A stretch of DNA of 64,000 nucleotides, taken from the NCBI RefSeq assembly GCF_018785245.1, contig NZ_WQPL01000022.1, forward strand, positions 115,737-179,736, in the 5' to 3' direction. Every line of letters begins with the position of its first letter. Positions within the stretch are counted from its first letter, which is position 1. Below, in pieces: positions 34,941 to 43,378 of this stretch. The notes beneath the pieces are model-generated. The model was not told where the DNA came from. It saw nothing but the letters and a program-made list of their open reading frames with translations, and searched no databases. This DNA comes from Collinsella aerofaciens. GTDB lineage: Bacteria > Actinomycetota > Coriobacteriia > Coriobacteriales > Coriobacteriaceae. The position numbers were made by a program, and so were the translations under genes.

Positions 34941-37157
34941 ATGGAACAATTCTCGCAATCGGGCTCGCGCGGTCGACGCCGCACGGGCAACGAGCCGGCG
35001 CCGCACGAACGCGTGAAGAGCGAACGCCGTGCCAACGAGCCGCGACGCACCACGAGCCCCCATCGCGCTTCTGCCAACAACGCGGGCCGCGCCAACACTC
35101 CCGCCGCGGAGCAGACGCCTGCTCGCCCCAAGTCCCGCTACATCCCTGCACTCGACGGCCTGCGTACGCTCGCCGTCGTCGCGGTGGTGCTCTATCACCT
35201 TAACCTCACGTGGGCTCAGGGCGGCCTGCTCGGCGTCACGATCTTCTTTGTGCTTTCGGGCTATCTGATCACGCGCTTGCTGCTCAACGAAGTCGCTAAG
35301 ACCGGCCGCATCGACCTCAAGAGCTTCTGGATCCGCCGCATCCGTCGCCTGGTCCCCGCCGTGGTGACCGTCGTGGTGGTGACCTGTGCTCTGTGCACCG
35401 TCTTCAACCACGTGATGCTCACCAAGATGCGCCCCGACATCCTGCCGTCGCTGTTGTTCTTCAACAACTGGTGGCAGATTGCCCAAAACGTCTCGTACTT
35501 CAATGCTCTGGGCGACCCCTCGCCGCTCACGCACTTTTGGTCGCTTGCCATCGAGGAACAGTTCTACCTGATTTGGCCGCCACTGCTGTTTGCCATGGTA
35601 TCCATGCATGTGAGCAAACCCAACACGCGCCGCGTGGTTCTGGGCCTTGCCGCGGTATCTGCCCTCGCCATGATGGTGCTTTACAACCCTGCCGCCGACC
35701 CCAGCCGCGTGTACTACGGCACCGACACCCGCGTGTTCTCGCTGCTGCTGGGTGCCTGGATGGCCTTTATCCCCGATCGCGACCTGGCGCCGGTGCGTCT
35801 CGCTCGTCGTTTGGGGCTCAATCGCCTAGCTGGCGCCGCCAAGCACGGCAAGAACGCCGAGGGCAAGCCTGGCGAGAAGGCCGACGAAGCAGCCGAGACC
35901 GCCCCGGCACAGCCGAGCGCCCTCGTGCGTTTTTGGTCCTCGCCCGCATCCATCGATGTGTTGGGCGTCGTGGGTCTGGTTGGCCTTGCCGCCATGGTCG
36001 CGCTCACCAACGGCTACACCGCCTTCCAGTATCGCGGAGGCACGCTGCTGTGCTCGATCCTCACGCTCATGGTCATCGCGGCCTGCGTGCAGCCCCAGGG
36101 AATGGTTGCCCGCGCGCTGTCCGCCGAGCCGCTCGTGTGGGTTGGCAAGCGCTCGTACAGCATCTACCTGTGGCACTATCCGCTGCTGTTGCCTATGAAC
36201 CCGGTCGCCAACATCAACGATACACCGTGGTGGCAGTACATTTTGCAGGTGCTGTTGGTGGTCGCCGTGGCCGAATGCTCATATCGCTTTATCGAGACGC
36301 CGTTTAGGAAGGGCGCCTTTGGGCGCACCGTCGCCGAATTCCGCGATGGCACCACCACGCCCGCCAACTGGGCACGCGCGCACGTCCCCGTCTGCGCAGC
36401 CTGCGCTGTCGTGTTGGTCGTTGCGCTGGGCGGCCTGATCTTTGTTCCCGAGACGTCTGCGCTGAGCGGCGAGGGCGCCGAAGTTCTGAACAAGGAAGCC
36501 AAGAACACCGCGCCCACCGACCAGCAGGCGGCCGACGACACCGACAAGGACAACGACGGCTTCCCCGATGGCTCCTACGATCTGCTTATGATCGGCGACT
36601 CCGTGTCGCTGCGTGCCGTAGACACCTTTGACGGCGTGTTCCCGCACAGCCATATCGATGCCGAAAAGGGCCGCCAGTTTGATGCGGGGCGCGCGACATT
36701 TGAGGGCTATATCCAGCAGAACCTTGCCGGCAAGATCGTGGTCTTTGCCCTGGGCACCAACGGCTTGGTAACCGACGACCAGATCGACGCCATCATGGCC
36801 GATGCGGGAGATAAGCGTATGGTGGTGTTTGTGAACACGCGCAGCCCGCAGCCGTGGGTTGGCTCTACCAACCAGGCCATCGCCAACGCCGCTACGCGCT
36901 ACAAGAACGTGCGCGTTATCGACTGGTACGGATACAGTGCCAACCGCAACGACCTGTTCGATGGCGATGGCACGCATCTATCGACCACTGGCGTGACTGA
37001 GTACCTCAACTTGATCCACGATGCAGTCAAGAAGGACCTGCCCGTGCATCCCGAGGATCACGTCAACGATCCGCAGCCGGCAGCCGTCAAGTCTGCCACC
37101 GACGCGCTCGTTAACGCCCTCGCCTTCAAACCGCACAAACTAGGCACCGACAAGTAG
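34941..37157 (+). CDS. Acyltransferase-3 with C-terminal SGNH domain (OatA-like)
   Basis: 738 aa. A basic, disordered N-terminus (~65 aa) precedes an acyltransferase_3 membrane domain of 10-11 helices (~68-500; IPALDGLRTLAVVAVVLYHL, FFVLSGYLITRLLL, FWIRRIRRLVPA, HFWSLAIEEQFYLIWP). The extracellular C-terminal SGNH esterase-like domain carries the catalytic Ser in LLMIGDSVSLRA (~553) and DGTHLSTTG (~675). This is the OatA plan: acetyl groups move across the membrane onto peptidoglycan or another wall polymer. Single gene; terminator at 37181-37218. Exact acceptor unknown. Confidence 0.9.
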   Translation: MEQFSQSGSRGRRRTGNEPAPHERVKSERRANEPRRTTSPHRASANNAGRANTPAAEQTPARPKSRYIPALDGLRTLAVVAVVLYHLNLTWAQGGLLGVTIFFVLSGYLITRLLLNEVAKTGRIDLKSFWIRRIRRLVPAVVTVVVVTCALCTVFNHVMLTKMRPDILPSLLFFNNWWQIAQNVSYFNALGDPSPLTHFWSLAIEEQFYLIWPPLLFAMVSMHVSKPNTRRVVLGLAAVSALAMMVLYNPAADPSRVYYGTDTRVFSLLLGAWMAFIPDRDLAPVRLARRLGLNRLAGAAKHGKNAEGKPGEKADEAAETAPAQPSALVRFWSSPASIDVLGVVGLVGLAAMVALTNGYTAFQYRGGTLLCSILTLMVIAACVQPQGMVARALSAEPLVWVGKRSYSIYLWHYPLLLPMNPVANINDTPWWQYILQVLLVVAVAECSYRFIETPFRKGAFGRTVAEFRDGTTTPANWARAHVPVCAACAVVLVVALGGLIFVPETSALSGEGAEVLNKEAKNTAPTDQQAADDTDKDNDGFPDGSYDLLMIGDSVSLRAVDTFDGVFPHSHIDAEKGRQFDAGRATFEGYIQQNLAGKIVVFALGTNGLVTDDQIDAIMADAGDKRMVVFVNTRSPQPWVGSTNQAIANAATRYKNVRVIDWYGYSANRNDLFDGDGTHLSTTGVTEYLNLIHDAVKKDLPVHPEDHVNDPQPAAVKSATDALVNALAFKPHKLGTDK

Positions 37158-37180
37158 CACACCGTCAAATCCGCTTGCAC

Positions 37181-37218
37181 CCGGAGGGGGCGTCGGCCAC
37201 AACCGACGCCCCCTCCGG
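37181..37218 (+). terminator. Strong hairpin after the acyltransferase gene
   Basis: Perfect 16-bp arms CCGGAGGGGGCGTCGG (37181-37196) and its complement (37203-37218), loop CCACAA. Confidence 0.8.
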
Positions 37219-37263
37219 CAGTTAGGGACGTTCCTTATGTGCCGGTACCTAGGGACACTCCTG
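37217..37263. repeat. REP-like pair
   Basis: Two tandem cores, AGGGACGTTCCTTATGTGCC and AGGGACACTCCTGGCG, the first with partial GGCA/TGCC arms. Same family as 49623-49680 and 54021-54047. Confidence 0.6.
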
Positions 37264-37389
37264 GCGCAGCCAATGAAGACCTCTACGGATGAATTCCAGG
37301 CCGCTCCGTCGCTCCAGACATCGTTTCCGCGCCTCGCGCCTGCCCCAAACAATCAAAACAAGCCCTTTTCGCCGCACCCTCAAAGGTCT

Positions 37390-37619
37390 GTGGGCAAAAA
37401 AGGGCAAATATGAGTACTGCTACCATTTTAGTAGCAGGCAAAACCACCCAAAATGACGTCCGAGCGAACCCTACAACCCCCTAAAGCAGCCAACCTGACT
37501 GGTTTAAGGCGTATTGGAGCCAATTTTAATGAACATACTATAGGTTATGTTTATTATCTTCTTGAATGTAAATGCTATTCACTTAGCAACAGTACTCATA
37601 TTTGGCATTTTTTGCCCAC
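37390..37619. mobile_element. 230-bp AT-rich element with 34-bp terminal inverted repeats
   Basis: The left end begins GTGGGCAAAAAAGGGCAAAT (37390-37423) and the right end is its reverse complement with 30 of 34 identities (37586-37619). The interior is clearly more AT-rich than the surroundings (TTTTAATGAACATACTATAG) and has no ORF. A GCTAC/GTAGC stem sits just inside the left end. Looks like a MITE or other non-autonomous palindromic element. The remaining bases of 37264-37650 show nothing further. Confidence 0.6.
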
Positions 37620-37650
37620 TGCCATATAACTAACACCCTATAGCAGACAA

Positions 37651-37683
37651 AAACAGGCCGCAGCCCATCGCTGCGGCCTGTTT
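37651..37683 (-). terminator. Terminator of the Nramp-like gene
   Basis: Perfect 13-bp arms AAACAGGCCGCAG (37651-37663) and CTGCGGCCTGTTT (37671-37683); read leftward it is followed by TTTTTG. Confidence 0.85.
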
Positions 37684-37700
37684 GGAATCCAAAAGAGGCG

Positions 37701-38963
37701 CTAAGCGCTGTAACCCATCGCCTGCAGAACAAACATGACAACCGTGAGCACCGTAATCACACCGATAGTCGCCCACGTGAGCACATTCCACACGCGGCCG
37801 TTGCGGTTGGCACCCATGATGTGACGGTCGGCGGCGATAACCACCTGGAACACCAGAACCACGGGCAGCAGCACGCCATTGATGACCTGTGAGGTCATCA
37901 TAATCTGGAACAGATCGACGCCGGGCATAAGCACTAGCACGGCAGAGATACCGATGATGGCCGTAATGATACCGCGATAGACCGGGGCCTCGTCCCAGCT
38001 GCGGTCGGCACCGCGCTCCCAGCCAAATGCCTCGCAGATAGCGCTCGACGTAACGCCCGGCAGCACGCAGGCAGCCAAGAAGCTCGCCGCGACCAGGCCC
38101 GAGGCAAACAGTACCGTGGACCACTGACCCGCAATAGGCTCCAACGCGCGGGCGGCATCGGCAGCATCGCTAATCTGAATACCCGCCGGGAACAACACCG
38201 TACCGGTCGTGATGATAATAAAGCCGGCAATGACATCGGCAGCAAGCGAGCCGCTCACGGTATCGATGCGCTGCAGCACGATATCGTCCTCGCCCGCGTT
38301 CTTATCGACCACGTTGTTCTGCGCCAAGAAAATCATCCACGGCGCAATGGTAGTACCGATCGTTGCGACCACGAGCGACACGTAGCTGGGGTCGTTTTGA
38401 ATGTTAGGCACAACCAGGTCGACTGCCACCTCGCCCCAGTTGGGGCCAGCCATAAACGCGGCGACGATATAGGTCACGAACACGCAGCTCACCAGCAGCA
38501 GAATCTTCTCGATGCGCTGGAAACTACCCGACATGGTAAGCATCCACACCAGCAGCGCCACCAACGGCACCGAGATGCTCGCCGGCACGCCAAAGAGAGC
38601 AAGGCCGCTGGCGATGCCCGCAAACTCCGAAATGGTCACCGCCGTGTTGGCGATCAACAGCGCCGCCATAGCAAGTACACTCTTGCGCACGCCAAAGCGC
38701 TCGCGAATAAGCGATGCCAGGCCCTTGCCCGTGACGCAGCCGCAGCGCGCCGCGGTCTCCTGCGTCACGATGAGCAGTACAGTCATGACGGGAAGCATCC
38801 AGAGCATCTTGTAGCCATAGCTGGCGCCCGCGCTGGAATACGTTGCAATGCCGCCGGCGTCATTGCCCGAAAGCGCCGCCAGCAGACCGGGACCCATAGC
38901 GCCAAAGATGGCCGCGATGGTCAACTTTTGCTTGGTGCCCGACTTTTGCTTGGTATTTTGCAC
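37701..38963 (-). CDS. Nramp-family metal transporter, NRMT-like
   Basis: 420 aa, about 11 membrane helices. In helix 1 the canonical DPGN metal motif is DAGG (ALSGNDAGGIATY), and in helix 6 the canonical Met-Pro-His is Ala-Pro-Trp (GTTIAPWMIFL). Loss of the metal-selecting Asn and Met is a feature of Nramp-related magnesium transporters (NRMTs). It directly follows the MgtE-like gene (GTG at 38963, AGGTGG upstream, 8 nt after that stop), so the two are one unit. Mg2+ import is the best reading; Mn2+ cannot be excluded from sequence. Confidence 0.85.
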   Translation of the reverse strand: MQNTKQKSGTKQKLTIAAIFGAMGPGLLAALSGNDAGGIATYSSAGASYGYKMLWMLPVMTVLLIVTQETAARCGCVTGKGLASLIRERFGVRKSVLAMAALLIANTAVTISEFAGIASGLALFGVPASISVPLVALLVWMLTMSGSFQRIEKILLLVSCVFVTYIVAAFMAGPNWGEVAVDLVVPNIQNDPSYVSLVVATIGTTIAPWMIFLAQNNVVDKNAGEDDIVLQRIDTVSGSLAADVIAGFIIITTGTVLFPAGIQISDAADAARALEPIAGQWSTVLFASGLVAASFLAACVLPGVTSSAICEAFGWERGADRSWDEAPVYRGIITAIIGISAVLVLMPGVDLFQIMMTSQVINGVLLPVVLVFQVVIAADRHIMGANRNGRVWNVLTWATIGVITVLTVVMFVLQAMGYSA

Positions 38964-38971
38964 GCGACCAC

Positions 38972-40816
38972 CTAACCCATGACCGACATGGTGAGCAGCA
39001 CCGCAGCGGCGCAGTACGCCACGCACGAGATCATGACGGCAACAACGTTCATGGCGGTGCCCGACGTGTTGAGGTCATGCTCGTCACGCCAGAACAGCAC
39101 CATCAGGTAAATCACGGCGCTCATGTTGCCAATCAGACAAACGATGGCCGCGATGTTAAAGCAGCCGGTAAAGAGCTGCTCCTCAAACATGGGTGCATCG
39201 GGGAACGCAGCGGTGCGCACCAGCTGGGCGCACAGGTAGGTCACGAATGACAGAATCAGGCCCATGCCCGTGCTCTGGAAGAAGAACCCCAGATACGGCT
39301 TGGGCTCGTCGTCGTGACCGTCATACTCCAGGAAGTAGTTCTTGACGAACGACACCATGCGCGAGGCCGCCAGCAGCACGAGTGGCATGGCGCACATGGG
39401 GAACACCACCAGATGCGCGGAGCCGAGCGCCGTTCCCAGCACGGTCGCCATGATGCACGACGCGATGCCCCATACGACAACCCAGTACTGGCGATGCACA
39501 AACCAGCTGAGCACGTTCGTCGAGTCGTCCGACGCGCTATCGCCCGAGCCGACACCGGCGATCTGCAGGTCCTCCTGGTGCTCCTCGGCGATAACGTCCA
39601 TGGCGTCGTCGAAGGTCACGATACCCAGGATATGGCGGTTCTCGTCGCAGACAGGGATGGCAACCAGGTCGTACTTGGTCATCTCGTCCGTCACGTCTTC
39701 CTGGTCCTCGTCGGGCGACACATAGACCAGGTCGCGATAGGCCAGCTGACCCAGCGTGGCGTCGCGGTCGGCTACGATCAGCGTGCGCAGCGAAAGCACG
39801 CCCGTCAGCATGCCGCTCGGGTCCTCGGTATAGACGTAATAGACGCTCTCAAAGTCCTCGTCGAGCTTGCGAATCGCCTCGATGGCGTCGCCGACCGTCG
39901 CCGTGGCGGGCAGCGAGACAAACTCCGAGGTCATGATGCGACCGGCGGTGTTGTCCTCGTAGCCCAGCAGATTACGAATCGCCTTCTCCTCCTTGACGCC
40001 CATCAGGCGTAGGAGCTTCTCGGCCTTCTCGTAATCGAGCTCGTCGATCAGGTCGGCTGCATCGTCCGGGTCCATCATGGCCAGCATCGACGATGCGTCC
40101 GTGTCGGACAGGCCCTCGAGCATCTCGGTCATAAGCTCGTCGTCATCGAACTCCGAGATGGCCTCGGCGGCCTGGGCAGTATCGAGCTGCGCGAACACCT
40201 GCGCACGTAGGCGCGGGTCGAGTTGCTCGATAATGTCGGCGATGTCGGCAGGGTGCAGCTCGCCGAGCGTCTTGTGCGACACCGAGAGTTGAATGTTCTT
40301 GGTCGAGCGGTCGAGCAGGTCCATGTAGGACCAAGCGATGATGTCCTCACTGAGCGGCTTGCCCAGGTGCTTCATAAAGCCTTCGACGATATGCTCGAGC
40401 GCGGGGCTGATGGCGCGTAGCAGACCGCGGGCACCGACCTCGGCGCCCAGCAGGCGCAGCTGGTTTTCGCCCGACATGGAAAACTTGATGTCGTTTACGC
40501 GCACGACCTTCATGCCCTGCGTGTCGACAATCTGCTTGTTGAGCACGTCGCGGGCAAGCAAAAGTTCGGTCGGCTGCAGGTACGAAAAACGAATTTCGGT
40601 GGCCGACGTCTTAAGGTGTACACCCGTCTCGTCGATACGGTCGACCCATTTGCGCCAGCTAATCATAAACGGCGTCTTGCCGGGTCCGCGGAACGCGAGC
40701 GACGTCACGTGCGGAAAAACTTCGCCGGTAGCAATACCAAAATCGTTGACCACGCCGAGCTTTTCGCCGTCGACGTCCAAGACCGGCAATTTGAGCATCT
40801 CACTCAGATAATTCAA
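38972..40816 (-). CDS. MgtE-like protein: PRC barrel, MgtE-N, CBS pair, membrane domain
   Basis: About 614 aa from the TTG at 40816 (GGGGAG upstream) or 608 from the ATG at 40798. N-terminal PRC-barrel (LKLPVLDVDGEKLGVVNDFG), MgtE intracellular N domain (LGELHPADIADIIEQLDPRLRAQVF...), two CBS motifs (~310-430), and a C-terminal membrane domain of five helices that lacks the usual MgtE pore sequence. It probably senses Mg2+ and gates or partners the Nramp-like protein encoded next. The start is odd: the good GGAGG-ATG upstream leads into a 10-codon frame that would fuse in frame if a duplicated TGAG were single. Confidence 0.8.
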   Translation of the reverse strand: MNYLSEMLKLPVLDVDGEKLGVVNDFGIATGEVFPHVTSLAFRGPGKTPFMISWRKWVDRIDETGVHLKTSATEIRFSYLQPTELLLARDVLNKQIVDTQGMKVVRVNDIKFSMSGENQLRLLGAEVGARGLLRAISPALEHIVEGFMKHLGKPLSEDIIAWSYMDLLDRSTKNIQLSVSHKTLGELHPADIADIIEQLDPRLRAQVFAQLDTAQAAEAISEFDDDELMTEMLEGLSDTDASSMLAMMDPDDAADLIDELDYEKAEKLLRLMGVKEEKAIRNLLGYEDNTAGRIMTSEFVSLPATATVGDAIEAIRKLDEDFESVYYVYTEDPSGMLTGVLSLRTLIVADRDATLGQLAYRDLVYVSPDEDQEDVTDEMTKYDLVAIPVCDENRHILGIVTFDDAMDVIAEEHQEDLQIAGVGSGDSASDDSTNVLSWFVHRQYWVVVWGIASCIMATVLGTALGSAHLVVFPMCAMPLVLLAASRMVSFVKNYFLEYDGHDDEPKPYLGFFFQSTGMGLILSFVTYLCAQLVRTAAFPDAPMFEEQLFTGCFNIAAIVCLIGNMSAVIYLMVLFWRDEHDLNTSGTAMNVVAVMISCVAYCAAAVLLTMSVMG

Positions 40817-40832
40817 TGGTGCTCCCCATCAT
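40800..40832 (-). CDS. Ten-codon ORF overlapping the MgtE-like gene start
   Basis: ATG at 40832 (second ATG at 40829) has GGAGG four to seven bases upstream; reads MMGSTIELSE and stops one base before the ATG at 40798. Either a real coupling leader or the true N-terminus cut off by the TGAGTGAG duplication. Confidence 0.45.
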   Translation of the reverse strand: MMGSTIELSE

Positions 40833-41010
40833 TATTCCTCCGGACGCGGCCGCGCGTGCGGCGTCCGGGGGCTTCTGGATATGTATACGCATGCGCGGGC
40901 GGCACGCCGCTCGACGCTTACACCCCGTGCATGCGCAAAAGCACCTGCATGGGGTCATCGACTGTATGGTCGAGGTTTGGATTTCACCTGTAACCTTTCT
41001 CTTGACCCTC
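40827..41010 (-). promoter_or_regulatory. Structured mRNA leader of the MgtE-like/Nramp-like operon
   Basis: Read leftward. GGGTCA/TGACCC (41003-41008 with 40952-40957) encloses AGGTT/AACCT (40973-40977 with 40992-40996) and TCGA/TCGA (40958-40973). A competing stem CCCCGTGCA/TGCATGGGG (40923-40931 with 40946-40954) uses the same C/G run. Finally an 11-bp stem with one mismatch pairs GCGTCCGGAGG (the ribosome site) with a C-rich arm (40837-40847 with 40861-40871). This looks like a switch ending in ribosome-site sequestration. No known riboswitch consensus was matched with confidence. The remaining 41011-41106 shows nothing firm. Confidence 0.55.
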
Positions 41011-41106
41011 ATTAACCGCAGTAACTATAGCATCAGCTTCGCCCTGCGGCATCGAATTTATGCGCTGCACATTGCAGGCATACCAAACGCTGACGCATCC
41101 GTGACA

Positions 41107-41135
41107 TAGTCATTGGGGACGTTCTTAAATGACTA
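41107..41135. repeat. REP-like hairpin
   Basis: TAGTCATT...AATGACTA arms around GGGGACGTTCTTA, eight bases after the stop of the NodB-like gene. Identical in its core to 16594-16622. Confidence 0.7.
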
Positions 41136-41143
41136 CCCGATAA

Positions 41144-42550
41144 CTACTCTGTGGTGTCGTCGTCCTCGGCAAGTTGGGGGAACACGGCGTCCTTGGGCAT
41201 GGTGACCTTCGTCAGCGAGGTGAGCTTTTTGCTCAGAGACGTGTCCGTCTTGACCAGGTCGCTGAGCGTCACGATCTTGTAGCCGTCGGCAATGAGGCCG
41301 TCGATGATCTGCGGCAGCGCCTCGAGCGTCTGCTCGGCGCATTCGTCTCTATCGGTGAGCAGCACGATATTGCCCGGCGTCACCGAATCGAGCACCGTCG
41401 AGACCTGCTCGTCGGCACCGTTTAGCAGCCAGTCGCCCGAGTCAATATTCCACGAGACCACGGCGGAGACCAGGTCCATCGCATCAATCCAGTTTTGCTC
41501 GTCAAAGGCAGCGTAGGGAGCACGCAGCAGCATCGTCTTCACGCCGGTCGCCGACTTAATCGCATCGGTGCCTTTCGTGATCTGTTCGCGTACCGCCTCA
41601 CGGTCCTGACCCTTGAGCGAATCGTCGCTGTAGCTGTTGGATCCGATCTCGCACCCGGCATCGACAATCGCCTTGGCCGTGGCAGGCGAGGCCTCGGCCG
41701 CATCGCCCGAAAGGAAGAACGTCGCGGTGACGCCCTTTTCCTTGAGCACCTGCAAGATCTGTTTGGTGGCACCGCTCGGGCCCTCATCAAACGTCAGCGC
41801 CACGTACTTTTCGTTGCCCTTGGGCGCCACGCTGGCGCACGCAACAACGCAATCGGTGGCGGGCACGACCTCGCCGCGGTCCTGCGTTTTGCCCGACTGC
41901 TCACCAACCCACACCTCGGATCGGCCCTGGACACCCCACGTCTTGACGTACTCGATGGCACCCGTGCCCTCAACCTTGAGCTTGGGCTCGATAACCGTCG
42001 CCTGGACCTCGTGCTTCTCATACGTGTCGCGGCCGTCCTTGACCGTCACCTTCTCGCCGCCCTCAAGTTCGCGGCTATCCCATTTGCCCTGCTTCACGCG
42101 CTTGCCGTCGACCTTCACCGACAGCTTTTCGCCCCCATGGCGCTTGAGCACGCTGTCATCGACGGCTAGCAGGTCGCCTGCGTCGTAGGTGTCAGTCAAC
42201 TCCTGGTCGTCGATGAGATTCTGCAGCGTAGAGCCTACACGTACCGCGGTCTTCTGGCCGTTGAGCTCCACGTCCACACTGCGGTTGACGTAGCCCACGA
42301 CGGCGGCGATAAACAACACGAGCGCGCAACCCACGGCGATGAGCGCATAGGGCAGGCGAGACGAACGACGGGGCGTGCGGCTGTTGCCGATGCGCGCGCT
42401 GCGATCGCTAAAGCCGCGGCTATGGTTGAGGTACATCGCGCCGGGCTTACGGTGACGGCGGCGCTGACCGCTGGGTAGCTGCCCCAGGTCGCGGCGCGCC
42501 GTCGGACGCGCACCCGAACGCCCGTTTAAGTTGGATCCGTTTTGGCGCAT
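41144..42550 (-). CDS. NodB-fold polysaccharide deacetylase-like protein, metal site lost
   Basis: 468 aa. Basic cytoplasmic N-terminus, one membrane helix (~68-90), a beta domain with a ubiquitin-like repeat (VELNGQKTAVRVGSTLQNLIDD), then a NodB domain from ~245. The NodB motifs are recognisable but altered: TFDDGP is TFDEGP, the His-containing motif 2 is GSNSYSDDSL, and motif 5 is LLTDRDE instead of LxHD. The Asp-His-His metal triad is therefore gone. It is likely a wall-binding or regulatory pseudoenzyme. GGGAGGG precedes the ATG at close spacing. Confidence 0.85.
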   Translation of the reverse strand: MRQNGSNLNGRSGARPTARRDLGQLPSGQRRRHRKPGAMYLNHSRGFSDRSARIGNSRTPRRSSRLPYALIAVGCALVLFIAAVVGYVNRSVDVELNGQKTAVRVGSTLQNLIDDQELTDTYDAGDLLAVDDSVLKRHGGEKLSVKVDGKRVKQGKWDSRELEGGEKVTVKDGRDTYEKHEVQATVIEPKLKVEGTGAIEYVKTWGVQGRSEVWVGEQSGKTQDRGEVVPATDCVVACASVAPKGNEKYVALTFDEGPSGATKQILQVLKEKGVTATFFLSGDAAEASPATAKAIVDAGCEIGSNSYSDDSLKGQDREAVREQITKGTDAIKSATGVKTMLLRAPYAAFDEQNWIDAMDLVSAVVSWNIDSGDWLLNGADEQVSTVLDSVTPGNIVLLTDRDECAEQTLEALPQIIDGLIADGYKIVTLSDLVKTDTSLSKKLTSLTKVTMPKDAVFPQLAEDDDTTE

Positions 42551-42571
42551 GTGCCCTCCCCCATAAACACA

Positions 42572-42601
42572 GCAAGCCGGAGCAACAGGTCTCCGGCTTG
42601 C
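42572..42601 (-). terminator. Hairpin after the PRC-barrel gene
   Basis: GCAAGCCGGAG (42572-42582) and CTCCGGCTTGC (42591-42601), perfect 11-bp arms, 8-nt loop, 21 bp past the PRC gene stop. Confidence 0.65.
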
Positions 42602-42622
42602 CTCCCATCATTTGGTACGTCG

Positions 42623-43378
42623 CTATTTTGTAGCTTTTGACGAGCCTCCGCTCGCCTTTTGGTATTCGTCCTTAAAGGCCTTGAACATGCCGCGCGTCTT
42701 GCCGAGCTGCTTGCCCAGTGCGCGGCTGCCCTTGTCCACGGCAACCGATCCCTTGTCGTCGAGCACCTTGGCGCCCTTCTTGACCTTATCGCCCACCACG
42801 ACGCTGGCCTCGGCGGCCTTGGCGGCCGCACCGCCCGAATACCCGAGCGACTTGACCTCGTCCGAGACGACCATCGCGCCGTTCTCGTAGCCGCGCAGCA
42901 TCGTCGGCGGCACCTGCGTGTCACCAACCAAAACACTCGAAGCAGCACCGGCGGTCACATAGAATGCCTGCACGATGCCCGAGCGTGGCTTGAACTCAAC
43001 GTCCGAGCAATAGCCCACGACGTCGCCCGATTCCGTGCGCACGTCCATACCGACCCAGATGATGCAATCGTCCAGGTTGATGTCGAGGCGCTTGGCGGCG
43101 GTGGCATCGTACGTGCCTTTGACGTCATCGACCGCAATGGCGCCCTCGTAGACACCAATGGCGTCGAGCGCTACGAATCGGTCGGGGCGCTCGATCATGC
43201 CCGCGATATCGGACTGGCGGACCATAAAGCCGACCACGCGCGTACCGCCCGGGGTAAAGACCGGAAAGTGAATCTTTCCGAGCTTTTTAGGGCTGCGCGG
43301 CGTGCCGTCCTTTTTGGTGCGCTTGTCCTCGGTAGGCTTGCGATAGATCTTGGCGCCGACAAAATCCCCGGCGCGCAT
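42623..43378 (-). CDS. PRC-barrel domain protein
   Basis: 251 aa, soluble. Two PRC-barrel-like halves: residues ~1-95 (KLGKIHFPVFTPGGTRVVGFMV) and ~100-175 (VGMDVRTESGDVVGYCSDVEF...IVQAFYVTAG). A Lys-rich helical tail (AKVLDDKGSVAVDKGSRALGKQLG) follows. PRC barrels are found in RNA-processing and photosystem proteins and as small adaptor domains. The ATG overlaps the stop of the YtxH-like gene (TAATG), so they are coupled. Function unknown; coupling suggests envelope maintenance. Confidence 0.8.
   Translation of the reverse strand: MRAGDFVGAKIYRKPTEDKRTKKDGTPRSPKKLGKIHFPVFTPGGTRVVGFMVRQSDIAGMIERPDRFVALDAIGVYEGAIAVDDVKGTYDATAAKRLDINLDDCIIWVGMDVRTESGDVVGYCSDVEFKPRSGIVQAFYVTAGAASSVLVGDTQVPPTMLRGYENGAMVVSDEVKSLGYSGGAAAKAAEASVVVGDKVKKGAKVLDDKGSVAVDKGSRALGKQLGKTRGMFKAFKDEYQKASGGSSKATK

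Noticed and set aside
40923-41010. Cobalamin or M-box riboswitch in the MgtE-like leader
   Set aside because: GGTGAAATCC and CCATACAGT fragments recall both classes, but order and distances do not fit either consensus; left as an unassigned structured leader.
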